Source: Cryptomeria japonica (taxonomy: Eukaryota; Streptophyta; Pinopsida; Cupressales; Cupressaceae). Taken from it: DNA of 64,000 bases. How positions within the stretch are numbered: position 1 is the stretch's first letter; the number at the start of each line of letters is the position of its first letter. The notes under the pieces are model-generated. The model made no database searches, was not told the DNA's origin, and saw only the letters and a program-made list of their open reading frames with translations. A program made the translations under genes and the position numbers. The stretch spans positions 54,771,636 through 54,835,635 of the forward strand of contig NC_081414.1 of assembly GCF_030272615.1 (NCBI RefSeq), in the 5' to 3' direction. This document shows positions 12,698-24,700 of this stretch, piece after piece.

Positions 12698-14678
12698 ATG
12701 CAAGGAGCAAAAAACACAAGATCATTCATGAAGAAACATCCTCGTGAAACTTCACAAGAAGGTTTGCCAGAATAGTCACGAAGAGGCCAGAAGAGATCTG
12801 TGTTGCATGAGCCATCAAATGCTGCTTGGGTGCAGAAAAACAATAGTACTGGTAAGATGCCTGATCGACCTATTTATGCAAAGTCTAATTCATCTTCCAG
12901 AGATTCAGAGCATGACATTTTAGGTTTCCATTTGGGATTGTTTGGAAATATTAATGATGCACCTATGTTAAATCAAGATCTATCTCATGTTAGTGTTTCT
13001 GCAAAAGATAGAACTAGTTCAAATGCAATTAGGCACTCTGTTCCTAGGACAATTGTTGGGAACATTAGTCTGATTGACATAGATCAAGTTAATGCCTCAG
13101 ACTCTAAAGAAAACTTCCCCGATGAGGATAAAGTGTCTCAAGAGATTGAAGATTTAAATAGAAGAGTCCATCATTTAATATCCCTAAGAGCCCAAAAGGA
13201 GGCAAATAAGGAGAAGGAAGTTAAAGCCAAACTAAGGGAAAGAGATAGGCTTCTTAGATAGATAGTTGATCTTGAAGTACTTGCTAAAGAGAAAGAAAAA
13301 AGTGATGAGGAAGGCCCTATGATTAGAGAAATTCTAATCCCCAAAACTAAACAAGCTTGTAAGTCAGTAGCCCAGCCAACTAGGGAAGTATTTAATGACT
13401 CCCAGTTTCCTAAAGCCAATCTAGATAAAGGAAAACAGAAATGGGTAGATGATGGAATAGAATCTAAAACTACAGAAGAGATCTCTCATAGGATTTTATC
13501 ACATGAGAGAGAGATGGAAAGGATGAGGAAGGAAAAGGAGGATCTCCAAATGGAACTGGAAAAGGCTGAGTTAGAAGCAGCGAATCAGGAAGTAAAAAGA
13601 AAGATCAATTACATAAAGGCTCCCCCTATTACATTCCCATCAGAAGATCTTAGCAAGCCTAATCCCCAACACATTTCCTTTCCTCAGGTTAATACTCAAC
13701 CTGCAGTACAAGCTAATATTGCCTCAGTAAGCCAAATACCTGTGAATAAACAGTACACCCAAGCATCTCAATCTCCAATCCCAAAAGCTACAATGACCAT
13801 GGGAAATAATAGTGCTATTACCCCTTTTCAAAGAAGACCAATCAATCTAGAACAATATAGACAATTGATCTTTGATGGGATCCCAGGATATCCAAGTCAT
13901 GTTCCCACTGAGTTAAGAGACAGACTCCATAAATTTGCTGGGAACAATGCAATTAGTGCTGAGGAACATCTGAAATCTTTTGGGGATCTAATATATGATT
14001 ATGAGATAGTAGATGAAGATGTTATTATGAAACTGTTTGTTCAATCCCTGGTTGATGATGCAAGATATTGATACAGAGGTCTTCCAGTCAATAGCATAGG
14101 TTCATGGGAAGATTTTAAAAATTGCTTTCAAGAGCAGTATGGTGACAAGACTAATATGAGTTTCATGTAAATGAGTTCAACAATATTAGAAAATTTGAAA
14201 ATGAAATGGTCACTGATTTCAATGCCAGATTCCAAAAAGCCATGCACAGATTGTATCAAGTGATGAGGCTAGATGATAACATGCGTCTTAATACATATTA
14301 CAATGCATTTGATTCCAAAATGGCCTATATCTTGAGAGATAAAAATCCCCATAACTTGAGAGATGCTTTTAGAATTGCCATAAATGTAGAAAGTAACAGA
14401 AAAGCATTTAGAAAATTAGGAAGAAGGATAGATGGTAGATTATGGCAAGAAACTAAACAACAACCTAGTAAAGTTGCTAAAAAGGATGATAAAATAGAGA
14501 AATTGGTTATTTCTATGAAAGATTTGACTACCAAGGTTAACAAAAATGATAAACCTCATTATAACTAGCAAGATAGACCCCCTAGATTACATGATATGCT
14601 GTATAATACCAATTGGAAGGATGGTAAACCCCAAATTGAGAAGCCCAAAATTACCCAAGTCAAGACACACCAGATCCT
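12698..14678 (+). pseudogene. gag: Gag of the Tat-like element
   Basis: Gag forms the particle that packages the element's RNA. The start chosen is the ATG at 12698, about 180 bases after the PBS and in frame with the rest. A basic N-terminus is followed by coiled-coil-like charged stretches (13130-13260, 13480-13610). A Gag core at 13830-14170 has the usual pattern of conserved aromatic residues and ends in a SWEDFKNCFQEQY-type motif. The frame is broken by TAG at 12773, 13259 and 14566 and by TGA at 14069. Frame changes occur near 14165 and 14665. A zinc-knuckle-like CIACDGPHSPHQC motif sits at 14730-14770, at the start of the next frame. Confidence 0.8.
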
Positions 14679-16049
14679 TTGAAAGGGAAAACTGTTCACA
14701 ATATAGAAAATACTCCTTGGTGTATTGCTTGTGATGGACCACATTCTCCTCATCAGTGTGCAGTGGCTCAAGCTCTTGAAGAATCTATGAGACCAGAAGT
14801 AGAGCCTGACATTAATATGTTTGAAACCATCATAGAAAGTGATGAGGAATCCGTGCAAAGTGAATACAGTGGTGTGCTGGATAGTGAAAAGCTAGTGCAA
14901 GGACAGTTAGCCTTAGGTTGGCATCCTACATTGAATGTGGTAACAATTGAAGATGAAGAGGTTCATCTTAGGAGGCCTAGTGAGGAAGAAGTTAGAAATC
15001 TCACTAAGGCTGCAATTGCCAAAGCAAAACATAACTATAATCTAAGAAGCACTAAGAGAGACACTGATCAGGGTGAGTCGGGTTCTATATTTGTAAAGGA
15101 AGTTACAAAAAGGGGGGCATCAAGTAGTGCTACTACTGTTCCTAAGGTCGGTCAAGAAAAGGGGGAACAAGTTAAGGATGTACATAAAGGCAAAGATGAT
15201 AAAAATGTTGGTGATGTACAAGGAGCAAAGACAGTGAAAAGGGCAAGTCAATTCAAAACAGAAAAAGTTAGGGTTAATACTGAAAAATGCAATAGTTCTA
15301 CATTTGATATGGCCCAAGCTTTAACTCAAATGAAGGTCACTGTTCCATTAGTAGAATTGCTAAAGATTAAAGAACATAAGGATGTAGCTTTGTCTTTATT
15401 CTCTAGTATATCTAATAGTGACATAGTATTACCCACCGGTTTAGCTAAAGTTGGAAAGGATCAAGAGTTCCAAACCCCAGAGGTTTATGTTGGAACCACT
15501 ATCACTCATGAGCCTTCTCAGGTAGATCCCTTCTATGTTACCTTGTTAGTCAATAACCGGTTGATTAAAAACTATATGATAGATTCAAGAGCCACTGCTA
15601 ATGTAATGCCTTATGGTGTTATGAAAGAATTAGGATTATCAGTAACCACTGTGTATGGGAAATGCTATGCCATGGATAATAGAGAAGTACCTGTGATAGG
15701 TACAATGAAAGATGTAGAAGTAAAAATAGCAGCATTCCCTGACGCCACTTACAAAATGGATGTTATTGTTACTGACACTAAACCCCACTATGGTATGTTA
15801 CTTTCTAGGCAGTGGGCAACAACAGTAGGGGGAAATGTTCAACTGGACTTATCTTATGCTACCATTCCTATTAGCAGAAATCAGGTCAAATTATACAGAG
15901 AGCCAGGAGCTCCTAGGGTAATTGAAAATGTAGATCCTAGTATGCTTAATTGTATGATCGATGTAGATTTAGATAACTTTAGACTTCAACCAATTTCACC
16001 TCAATTGAAGAATACTGACCCTATTGTGGTTGAGCTACAAGCACAATAG
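14679..16049 (+). pseudogene. Gag C-terminus and aspartic protease of the Tat-like element
   Basis: The first half (to about 15300) is a charged spacer with the Cys/His motif near 14735. The protease follows at about 15500-15880, where VTLLVNN leads to the active-site loop and later a YGMLLSRQW motif typical of plant Gypsy proteases. The active-site triplet DSG reads DSR here (codon aga at 15588-15590, one G-to-A change from gga), so this copy would be inactive. The frame is open up to a TAG at 16047 and then continues in the same frame into RNase H, so protease, RNase H, RT and integrase were one polyprotein. Confidence 0.85.
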
Positions 16050-16655
16050 TATGGGTTGTGGCAGATGTATTTTGATGGAGCTTGCTCCAAAGAAGGATCT
16101 GGAGCAGGGGTTCTTTTTGTGTCCCTGTCAGGTATAACTTTTAAATACTCATTTTTATTGGCATTCTAGTGCACAAATAATACTGCAGAATATGAAGCCT
16201 TGCTACTAGGACTTGAGGTTGCAAAAAGGCATGGAATCCAACTGTTGAAAGTAATGGGGGATTCAGAATTGGTTGTTTCTCAAGTGAGATCTAAATATGC
16301 ATCCAAGAATGATAGATTAAAGTAGTATAAGCATGCTGTTTGGGATGTTATTGAGCATTTTGATGCATTTTCTATTAATTGGATAGAGCGAGCAAAAAAT
16401 ATTATGGCAGATTTCCTAGCTAATGTTGCTTTGAAAAATGATGATGCAACGCTAACTGGTATTTCCACTATAGAAATAAAATCTAGGCCTGCCATTCTTG
16501 ATAATGTGTACAATTGGCAAGTTTTTGCTGATGATGAAGATAGTTTTAGGTTTATCCAATGTGTTGATGATTATGATGGACAAAAGATTGATTGTAATGC
16601 ATTGGTGGAAGTGGTAGACAACAGAGAGACAGTGTTTGGAAATGATGTGGTCTAG
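16050..16655 (+). pseudogene. RNase H domain placed before RT (archaeal-type candidate)
   Basis: The domain starts with MYFDGACSKEGSGAG and continues with NNTAEYEALLLGLEVA, GDSELVVSQV and, near 16400, IMADFLANVA. These supply the four acidic residues of RNase H (Asp, Glu, Asp, Asp), and all are kept. Plant Tat elements are known to carry an additional RNase H of archaeal type, and the DGA..NNTAEYEAL pattern fits it. It lies between protease and RT, not next to the ordinary RNase H that follows RT. In-frame TAG codons interrupt it at 16167 and 16323, and another ends the frame at 16653. Confidence 0.8.
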
Positions 16656-18410
16656 TTGGAAACCAATGAAATACCTAAAGGGTTGGTGGAGCTGGAGAGC
16701 ATGTCTAGTTATAATGATAGTCATTTACATCAGTAGTCTACCACCAAGTTGGAAGAGTTAGAGGAGGTAAACCTGGGAACAGAATCATCCCCTAAGTTGG
16801 TATATATTGGAAAGAAATTACCCCCTCATGTCAGGACTAACCTTATTAATTTATTGAAAAGGTATAAGCATGTATTTGCTTGGTCTTATGAAGACCTAAA
16901 GGTGTATAGACAAGATCTTTTTCAACATGAAGTTCCTTTACTTCCAGATGCTAAGCCTTTCAGACAGAAACAGAGACCTATCAATCCCTTGTTAGAAACT
17001 AAAATGCAACAAGAGTTGACCAAATTGAGAGAAGGGGGGATTATCAAACCAATAAGGCATTCTTCATGGGTCTCCAATTTGGTCCCAGTGCGGAAGAAGA
17101 ATGGAGACATCAGATTGTGTGTAGATTTTAGGAATCTAAATGTTGCTTCCTTGAAAGATAATTACTCATCCCCAAATATGGAAGCCATGCTACAGGGAGT
17201 GACAGGATGTGATCGTTTATCCATGATGGATGGTTTCTCAGGATATAATCAAGTGTTGGTAAAGGAGTCTGAATAGTTTAAGACAGCTTTCACTACTCCA
17301 TGGGGAACTTATGTATATGTGAGAATGCCATTTGGATTAAAAAATGCAGGAGCTACATTTTAGAGAGCTATGGATGTAGCCTTCAAAGAATTCATAAACA
17401 TCATCATGGTGGTTTATCAAGATGATCTAACTTGTTTCTCTAAAAAAGCTGATGATCATTGTGGACATTTAGAGAAAGTGTTCAATAAAGCCTTGGAATT
17501 TGGTGTACCACTGAATCCCAAGAAATGTCATTTTGGGGTCACTGAAGGAAAGTTATTGGGACACATAGTCTCTAAGGAGGGGGTAAGAATAGACCCTGAG
17601 AGAATTGAAGCAATCAATAGGGTGTCTGAACCTAAAAATGTGAAAGGTATCCAATCCTTTTTAGGTAAAGTAAATTTTGTCAGGAGATTTATTGCAAACT
17701 TCACAAAGATAGTAAAGCCTATCATCAAATTGCTTAAGAAGGATACAAAATTTTATTGGGATCAAGAAGCTTCAAAAGCTTTTGCTGAGATTAAGAAGGC
17801 AATCCAGGAGGTACCAGTGTTGAAATCTCCTGGTTATAGTAAGCCTTTTTCTCTATTTTCTTTTTCTTCATATCATACGGTGGTTGTAGTATTACTACAA
17901 AAGGACAATGAAGGATATGAACATCCCATAGCCTTCTACAGTAAGTCTTTGCAGGCGGCAGAACTAAAATATGAAACCATGGAGAAACAAGCTTATGCCC
18001 TAGTTAAAGCTGTTAAGGCTTTTAGGCCATATTTAGTGAATGCAAATATCATTGCCTATGTCCCACATGCTGCAGCTAAAGATATTTTGTCTCAGTCTGA
18101 GGTTACTAGGAAGAGATGCAGATGGATTAATAGAATTCAGGAATTCAACTTGGAGATAAAGATCACCAAATTGGTGAGAGGTTTAGGTTTGGCTAAGCTC
18201 ATGACTAAGTCGCATCTCATGAATGTAGAAATATACAATGTTGAGGTTAGCGATGCTTTGGTCACTAGTATTGAGAGGCAACCCTGGTACACAGAGATAA
18301 TCCAAATTTTGAGAGGTGATACACTCCCAGAAGAAATGACATACAATCAGAAAAGAACTCTAAAACTCAAGTCCCAAAAATATGTGCTCATTCAGGGTGA
18401 TCTTTTCTAG
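16656..18410 (+). pseudogene. Reverse transcriptase and degenerate RNase H of the Tat-like element
   Basis: RT copies the element's RNA into DNA. Blocks in order are INPLLETKMQQELTKL, WVSNLVPVRKKNG, IRLCVDFRNLN, LSMMDGFSGYNQ, RMPFGLKNAGATF and the catalytic VYQDD near 17420 (usually YVDD or YIDD). Thumb and connection follow to about 17820. The ordinary RNase H after it (17830-18200) has lost the first Asp (FSFSS replaces the CDAS-type motif) and the TDH motif (YVPHAA), while FYSKSLQ and YETMEKQAYALV remain. It is therefore probably only a structural link. TAG stops lie at 16653, 16734, 17274, 17361 and 18408, all in one frame with no indel. Confidence 0.88.
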
Positions 18411-19541
18411 AGAAAAAGAGATGGAGAGTTACTAATGTGTTTGGATGAATTTCAAGCTAAACAGGTGTTGACTGAAATGCATGATGGAATATGTGGAGGT
18501 CACTATTCTGCTAAGACTACTGCTAGTAAGATAATTCGGGCTGGGTATTATTGGCTCACCTTATTTAAAGATACCCGTGCATATGTTCAGAGAAGTGACC
18601 CATGTCAGAGATTCTCATCCAAGCTCAAGTATGAAGGAGCCTTACCCTTAAATCCAGTCTCTGTAGAAGCTCCTTTTGTCCAGTGGGGCATTGATTTTAT
18701 TGGAGAAATTGTTGAGAAGTCAGGGAGAGGTCATGGATGGATCATAGTGGCCACTGATTATTTCACCAAATGGATAGAAACCATCCCTACGAGAAGAGCT
18801 ACTAGTAAAGTTGTCATTGATTTCATGATGGATAATATCGTAACTAGATTTGGAACACCTGCAAAATTGGTGATGGATAATGCCATGTGTTTTAGATCAG
18901 AAGAATTTGTAGGCTTTTGTACTAGTCATGGTATACTCATGTCATACTCTTCACCTTATCACCCTCAGGGGAATGGGCAAGCAGAATCCAGTAATAAAAG
19001 CCTGTTGAATATCATCAAGAAAATCCTAGAAGAGAATAAAAGATCTTGGGATCAAAAGCTGAAGTTAGCCCTGTGGGCAGATAGAATAACGGTTAAGAAA
19101 TCCATTGGAATGTCACCTTTTGAATTAGTTTATGGTGCCCAAGCCAGATTGCCGGTAAATAACCTTCTTCTAGTGTATAAGTTTTTGCAAAATGAGGACA
19201 TGGAGGTATCTGAACCAATGGAAAATAGAATGATCCAAATTGTAGAAATGGAGGAGCTTAGGACTTCTGCCCATCAGAAAAATCAGAAGATCCAGTTGCA
19301 GTCAAAGTATCTTTTTGATAAAAGGACATCACTAAGGAAGTTTTTAATTGATTACATCGTTCTTCAGTGGAATGCAAAAGGACAGGATAAGGGAAAGCAT
19401 AAGAAATTTGAATCACTATGGATTGGCCCTTTTGTGGTTTGTGACTTAAATGGTAAGGATTCATATTTCTTGAAGAATATGGATGATGAAATGCAGGAAT
19501 TTCCAATGCATGGACAATTCCTAAAGCATTATTTCTCTTAA
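18411..19541 (+). pseudogene. Integrase of the Tat-like element
   Basis: Integrase inserts the element's DNA. An HHCC zinc finger begins at about 18480 (HDGICGGH), but its first Cys is now Ser (RSDPCQRF). The catalytic core has Asp in QWGIDFIG, Asp in LVMDNAMCF and Glu in NGQAESSNK, so the D,D-E triad is intact. The C-terminus has the WIGPFVV motif common to Gypsy integrases, and no chromodomain follows. The frame is open from 18435 to its end and continues the frame of RT. It is the best preserved part of the element. Confidence 0.9.
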
Positions 19542-19907
19542 TGTCCATGCACGGTAGGTCCTTTGTTTGTACATATTTTGTTCCTTTCCTGCTTTTCTAT
19601 TTTGGTCTGTGTTTTGGTCTATTCCTCCAGAGTTTCTGAGTTTTCTTGTGTTGACCTTACGATCAACCATCCCTAGTCAGAGCCGCTGTTATCACTAATT
19701 AAAAATGGGCTTTTCTTTTCCCATGATTGGCTATGGTTTGTTGATTTTTTGAATAGGGTGCAGTTTCAAATGCTTCAGTTTTGTTTTTGACTTCAAGGGT
19801 TTAAGGGTTTTTTATTTTAGATGCTCTTGTGTTTGTTTTAGACCCTCTAGTTTCTAATCTTTCGTTACTTTATTCACTTAAGTAATGGGTCGTGGGGTCG
19901 TAGGAAA
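19542..19907 (+). other. 3' untranslated region between integrase and 3' LTR
   Basis: T-rich, non-coding. A purine-rich stretch, gggtcgtggggtcgtagg, ends just before a TGTCCCCCC at 19908 and is the best polypurine-tract candidate I see between integrase and the repeats. Confidence 0.45.
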
Positions 19908-20251
19908 TGTCCCCCCTTATTGTTTGCCTAGGTGGTCATGTTAATTAATCAAAAAATTTATGCCTCATATATTTTTCTCCTAAAGCTATCGGGCCTAGTA
20001 ACTGGTGCGCATCTCGCAGGTGGATCCACGGCTCGTGTTATTTCGCTAGACGAAGTTGCGCGTAATTTAAAACCAGCGAAGTTGTGAAAATGACATGGCA
20101 TGCCACATAGACAGTCTAGCTGGTTGATGATAGCGAGTAAAATGGTGGCACGCAGCGTAAGTTACAATAGTCAGCGGGTCAGGATTAAAGGCTAAAAGGC
20201 GGGCCCCAAAGGTGAGTCAGGTCGCAGTCAGGAGATGACCTGGCGGGTATA

Positions 20252-21062
20252 GCTGTCAAGAGTAAATTATGGCCCCATGGTTTTCTCTCGGCAAATGAAA
20301 AAGTGACAAGTCAGCTCCGAAGGTGACTGGACACCAGGTGTTCACAGTGAGTCAGTGGGCCCACCCCTCCCAAAAGCCTTTTCAGATGATTAAAAGCCGA
20401 TCAACTTAAGAGATGATCTGACGACCCGCGCTATTTCACAAGGGTAAGATGCTCGTTCTTTATACCCCACGAAATAGAGAGAGTGCATGAGAGTCGTCCA
20501 TGTGTCATGATGGCGGCCCTAGAGGATACAGTTGTTAAGAGTTTGTTGGGGCCCTGTGGTTTTCTCTCGGCAAATGAAAAAGTGACAAGTCAGCTCCGAA
20601 GGTGACTAGATGGTGGGTGTTCGCAGTGAGTCAGTGGGCCCACCCCTCCTGAAATCCTTTTTAGATGATTAAAAGTCGATCAACTTAAGAGATGATCTGA
20701 CGGCCTGCGCTATTTTGCAAGGGTAAGATGCTTGTTCTTTATAGCTCGCGAAATAGCGAGAGTGCATGAGAGCCATCCATGTGTCATGATGGTGGCCCTG
20801 GAGGATACAACTATTAAGAGTTTGTTGGGGCCCTGTGGTTTTCTCTCGGCAAATGAAAAAGTGACAAGTCAGCTCTGAAGGTGACTGGATGCCAGGTGTT
20901 CACAGTGAGTCAGCGAGCCCACCCCTCCCGAAAGCCTTTTCAGATGATTAAAAGTCGATCAACTCAAGAGATGATCCAACGGCCCGTGTTATTTCGCAAG
21001 GGTAAGATGCTCATTCTTTATACCCCATGAAATAGCGAGAGTGCATGAGAGCTGTCCACGTG
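20252..21062. repeat. Three 279-bp tandem units in the LTR
   Basis: ggttttctctcggcaaatg begins at 20279, 20558 and 20837, exactly 279 bp apart twice. Each unit holds a pair of complementary arms, CGCTATTTcGC and GCGAAATAGCG, about 30 bases apart. They are best preserved in unit two (20706-20760) and imperfect in the others. Related single arms occur at 20035-20085 and 21290-21350. The position upstream of the TATA box suggests U3 enhancer repeats. Mutation has weakened CG sites in units one and three. Confidence 0.85.
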
Positions 21063-21077
21063 TCCGGCGACACGTGG
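21056..21077. promoter_or_regulatory. Palindromic double G-box in the LTR
   Basis: Perfect 9-bp arms, ccacgtgtc and gacacgtgg, flank cggc. Each arm holds the CACGTG core bound by plant bZIP and bHLH factors, and GACACGTGG also resembles the ABA-response element. It lies 41 bases upstream of the TATA box at 21119. Binding is inference. Confidence 0.6.
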
Positions 21078-21118
21078 TCTAAGAAGAAAGTGTGGGCTTG
21101 CCAAGATGGAACTGACAG

Positions 21119-21125
21119 TATAAAG
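21119..21125 (+). promoter_or_regulatory. TATA box of the LTR promoter
   Basis: tataaag in a less AT-rich setting than the rest of the window, downstream of the double G-box. Transcription would be expected to start near 21150, about 560 bases before the ATG of the LTR-encoded ORF at 21716. Not tested by data. Confidence 0.5.
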
Positions 21126-21715
21126 GAAAGACACGCAGCCAGCGTTAAGTCGAATGCGAAGGAAATTTCAAGGCCAATGGTTGGGCGCCATGTGGTATCA
21201 TATAGCCAATAGAGAAGTGGGACCAAGCGCAGAGCCAAAGTTGTTAGTTAATCTAATGCTCGATCAAGTTTCTTTTGATCGGACGGTTGGCACTATTTCA
21301 CAGGACTAAGTTGCCCGATAGTTATGCTTTGCGAAGTTGTGAAAGAGAAAAATGAAACACTTGCAGGAACGTTGTGACCCGTTGGAGCGAAAAATATGAA
21401 TTCTCATATGAATTCAATTTTGAAGGGATGGCCGAAGCATGCGGAATCAATGTTGTAGTTAAGGCCCTGAGTACAATATTTGATTTCCTATCAACTGGGT
21501 GAAGATATCTTTTAAATAATTTTGTAGAAGAGCGGATGTAGAGTTATTTTCTTCAGGTACAGAGCAAGTCGGTTCAATTGCAGAGAAAATTCCTTCAAGC
21601 AAAGAACAAGTTCTCTCATATTCTTGGGTAGCAATTCCTGTGTAGTGTTTTAGATAAGATAATTGATTCGTCACAAATTTTTTTAAGAGTGGTATTCATT
21701 CCTTACGTTTTCAAA

Positions 21716-24700
21716 ATGGCTCCTAAAAGAGAATTTTCTGGCAAAACTAACTATACAGAAAGGAGTGTCTGTGATGATTTTTTAGAACAGTTCACGTTGT
21801 CAACTGATCAGGCATCAAAGGAAAAAGAATTAGTGCCCAAGGCTCCCAGTTTAAAGATAGGAGAAGGATTATATGACAAAGGTAACTGGTTGAGAGACCC
21901 ACAGGTTGGATTGTCTAGGTTGGGGTTGTTTAACGTTGGATTTGGAATGAGAAATTCTCTTGCCCCGCAAAACAGTATCTAGGAATTAGATGTCGGGAAA
22001 TTAGTAGTCCCAGGGGTATTTATGGACATAGATCTGTTGACCCAAATTGGGCTCAACTATGATCCAGTCACAAGAAGCATTCGGGATATAAATGGGAAAC
22101 CCTTGTCGAGATTAATGCTGAAGAATTCAGGAAAGCTTTTGGGCTTAATGAGTTCATCAATTTTATAGAACCTATAAATTTCACATCATTAGCCCAAATT
22201 TACGGTGCACAGAGGAGTCATCTCAGGAACGGGCCTCTCAAGGAGTTTTTTGTGAAGATAGGAGGGTTAACAATTGTAGGACCCAACACACAAGAGCCCT
22301 TTTCATTAAGTATGTTCACCTTGAGGGCTAAAGGAATGTATTGGGCACTTTGCCAAGTTTTGGGAGAAGACGCTGAAGCAAATATGCCAAATCATTACCT
22401 GTTAATGATTGCTCAGATTTTGAATCCTTCTCTCACAATTACATTTGATTATGCCTCTTTCATTGCTGATGCTACTCATGGAGGGTTAATAGGAATCAAG
22501 AATGGAAAGGTGGATAGGCCTTTCAGATGGTACTCACTCCTGATGCATCTTTTTCTCTTCAAAGGTGGTGATTACTTCACCAGTGGACTGGACATTGTTA
22601 AGGAGAAAAAAGGAGAAAAAATGTCAGTACAATTATGGAGTACTATGTTGTCATGGGATAGAGATGATGCCAGTTTTTTGAAGTTTGATAAATATTTTGC
22701 ATCCAAGATAAGGACTCTCCTCTGCTCTGAGAACCCAAGAATCCCCAAAGTTCTTCTGGAATTCATAAGACCAAAAGAATTCGCAGAGAACATAAAAATT
22801 GTCCATAACTAGGGTGACATTTACTTGTATCCAGTCTCCACAGTTTTCAGAGTGTTTGGTTTCAGAGGCACCCCATTTTTGCTACCTTGCCAGGTCCCTC
22901 TCAAAGTGGGAATCACAAAGATCCTTAGACAAATTGGTGGCTTACAAGAGGCAAAGTTAACAGGCAGGGGTAAAGGGACTATTTTCCCTGCAACCACCAT
23001 AGCTCACCAATTTGTAATAACAAAAGGAGGCTGGAATTGCTTTGAGGATTTCCTCAAGCCTTATCATTTGTCCACTATAGTGTCCAGGTGTGTTGATCCA
23101 GAAGACTTCTTCAACGGTATGTTTAGAAAGAAGGTAGCATGCAGAGGTAGGCCTCATCAATTCCAATTTCCTGAAGACCTCATCAAAAATGAGTTTGATA
23201 TAGATGAGCAGGAGCTAAGGAAAGAGAAGTGGGTGGCTTATAAGAAAGCCTTGGATTTTGTGCATCAGTTTGATGCCAGCTATGACCCATTGTCTAGCTT
23301 TTTCCCACTGGAGGAGAAAATATAGTTTTTGATTGTTTGCTTTGAAGATGTGATGCAAACACTGAAGGAGAAGAGGGAAGCTGTAATCAAGAGCAACCCT
23401 GAGAAGGAGAGAATGATCCTAAGTAGGTCAACTTCTAGCAAAGCAATCACTCCTGGTGATTATACACTGCATAAGAAATCCAATTATAGTGTGTTGATGC
23501 CTACAACAGGGGAGCCCTCTACCTCCAAAGGAAAGAGGAAGATACAAGATGTCATTGACATCCAAGAAAGCCCAAAGAATCAAAGGATGGGGAAAGAAGT
23601 ACAATCAGATACACCTTTGTATTCCCCATCCCAATCCCCTATCTATATAGGAAATGAGCAAGCAGTAGCTGAGCAACTCCTACAATTAGGTAGTCTAGGG
23701 GAAATTCCATACACTTATGATGAAGTGGAGGAAGGAATGCCAGAAGAACCCATTGCTGCTGAAATGGATATCACTACTACTGAACTCAAAGGCTAGGAGT
23801 GGGATCCTAAGATAAAGTAGGCAAGTAATGCCTTTTTAGCTGATAACAATTTTGTCACATCAAAAGCATTTATGCAGTTTATATGGAAACAACACATAGA
23901 TAAATATAATGCTAGATGTGAAAAGAGAAAGGCTGAGTAGCCCAATAAAGATCCAGCCCTGGTGGAAGAGGAAATAAAGCAAGAGATGATGGAAGAATTC
24001 AAAACCATCACCCCTGAGCAGGGAAGAGATAGGGTAGCACAAGCTGGAGTGCTTATTTTACCCAAATGGGATATAGTAGATGCCCTGGTACTAGATGCAG
24101 TGAGAAAAGAGACTAAACCCATGGAGGGGATTACTTTCAATAAGGATAATGTTGCACTCCTCATGTGGTCTCTCAAGAGAAATGAGAGTAAGAAAAGAAA
24201 AGACACCCCAGGGTCAAGTTACCTTGGTGGGATGATGGTGAAGAGAGTGCAGAATACAGGGGTAGTGGAAGCTGCTAGCACTGTGTTAGAGACTGCTAAA
24301 TTTAGTGGTGCAGTAGCATAAAAGGAAGCCAAAGAGAAAGTGGCCCTCCAAGTCAAGTTGGAAACAGTTTTGAAGGCCTATAACAATGCCAAGGAGGAGG
24401 TAAGAGGTAAGGATAGCATCATTGCCAAGCTGCAAAGCCAGTTGACTAGACAACACTATCAAGGTGAGTCTTCAACACTGATGATTTCCTCTTCTCCTGC
24501 AAGACCTCCACCTACTAGCCCTATCATTGAGTTTCCACCACCTCCAACACCCTCCAGCTCTCAAATGGTTGAAATTACTCCTCAAGAATTAGAAAACTTG
24601 AAACAGGCTCAGGCCTTATATGCAAAGAAGTATGAGGAGAGAGTAAGAGCTACAATTTCCAGTTTTGTAGATACAATAAATGCCTCATTGCTCTACAACA

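Noticed and set aside
14679-19541. TAG read as an amino acid (recoding) in gag-pol
   Set aside because: Parallel copies show CAG at several TAG sites, other lesions are present (DSR, frameshifts), and no such recoding is known to me in plant nuclear genomes. Decay explains the pattern.
20252-21062. Independent satellite between two elements
   Set aside because: It lies between the polypurine candidate and a promoter in front of proven LTR sequence, so U3 repeats are the simpler reading.
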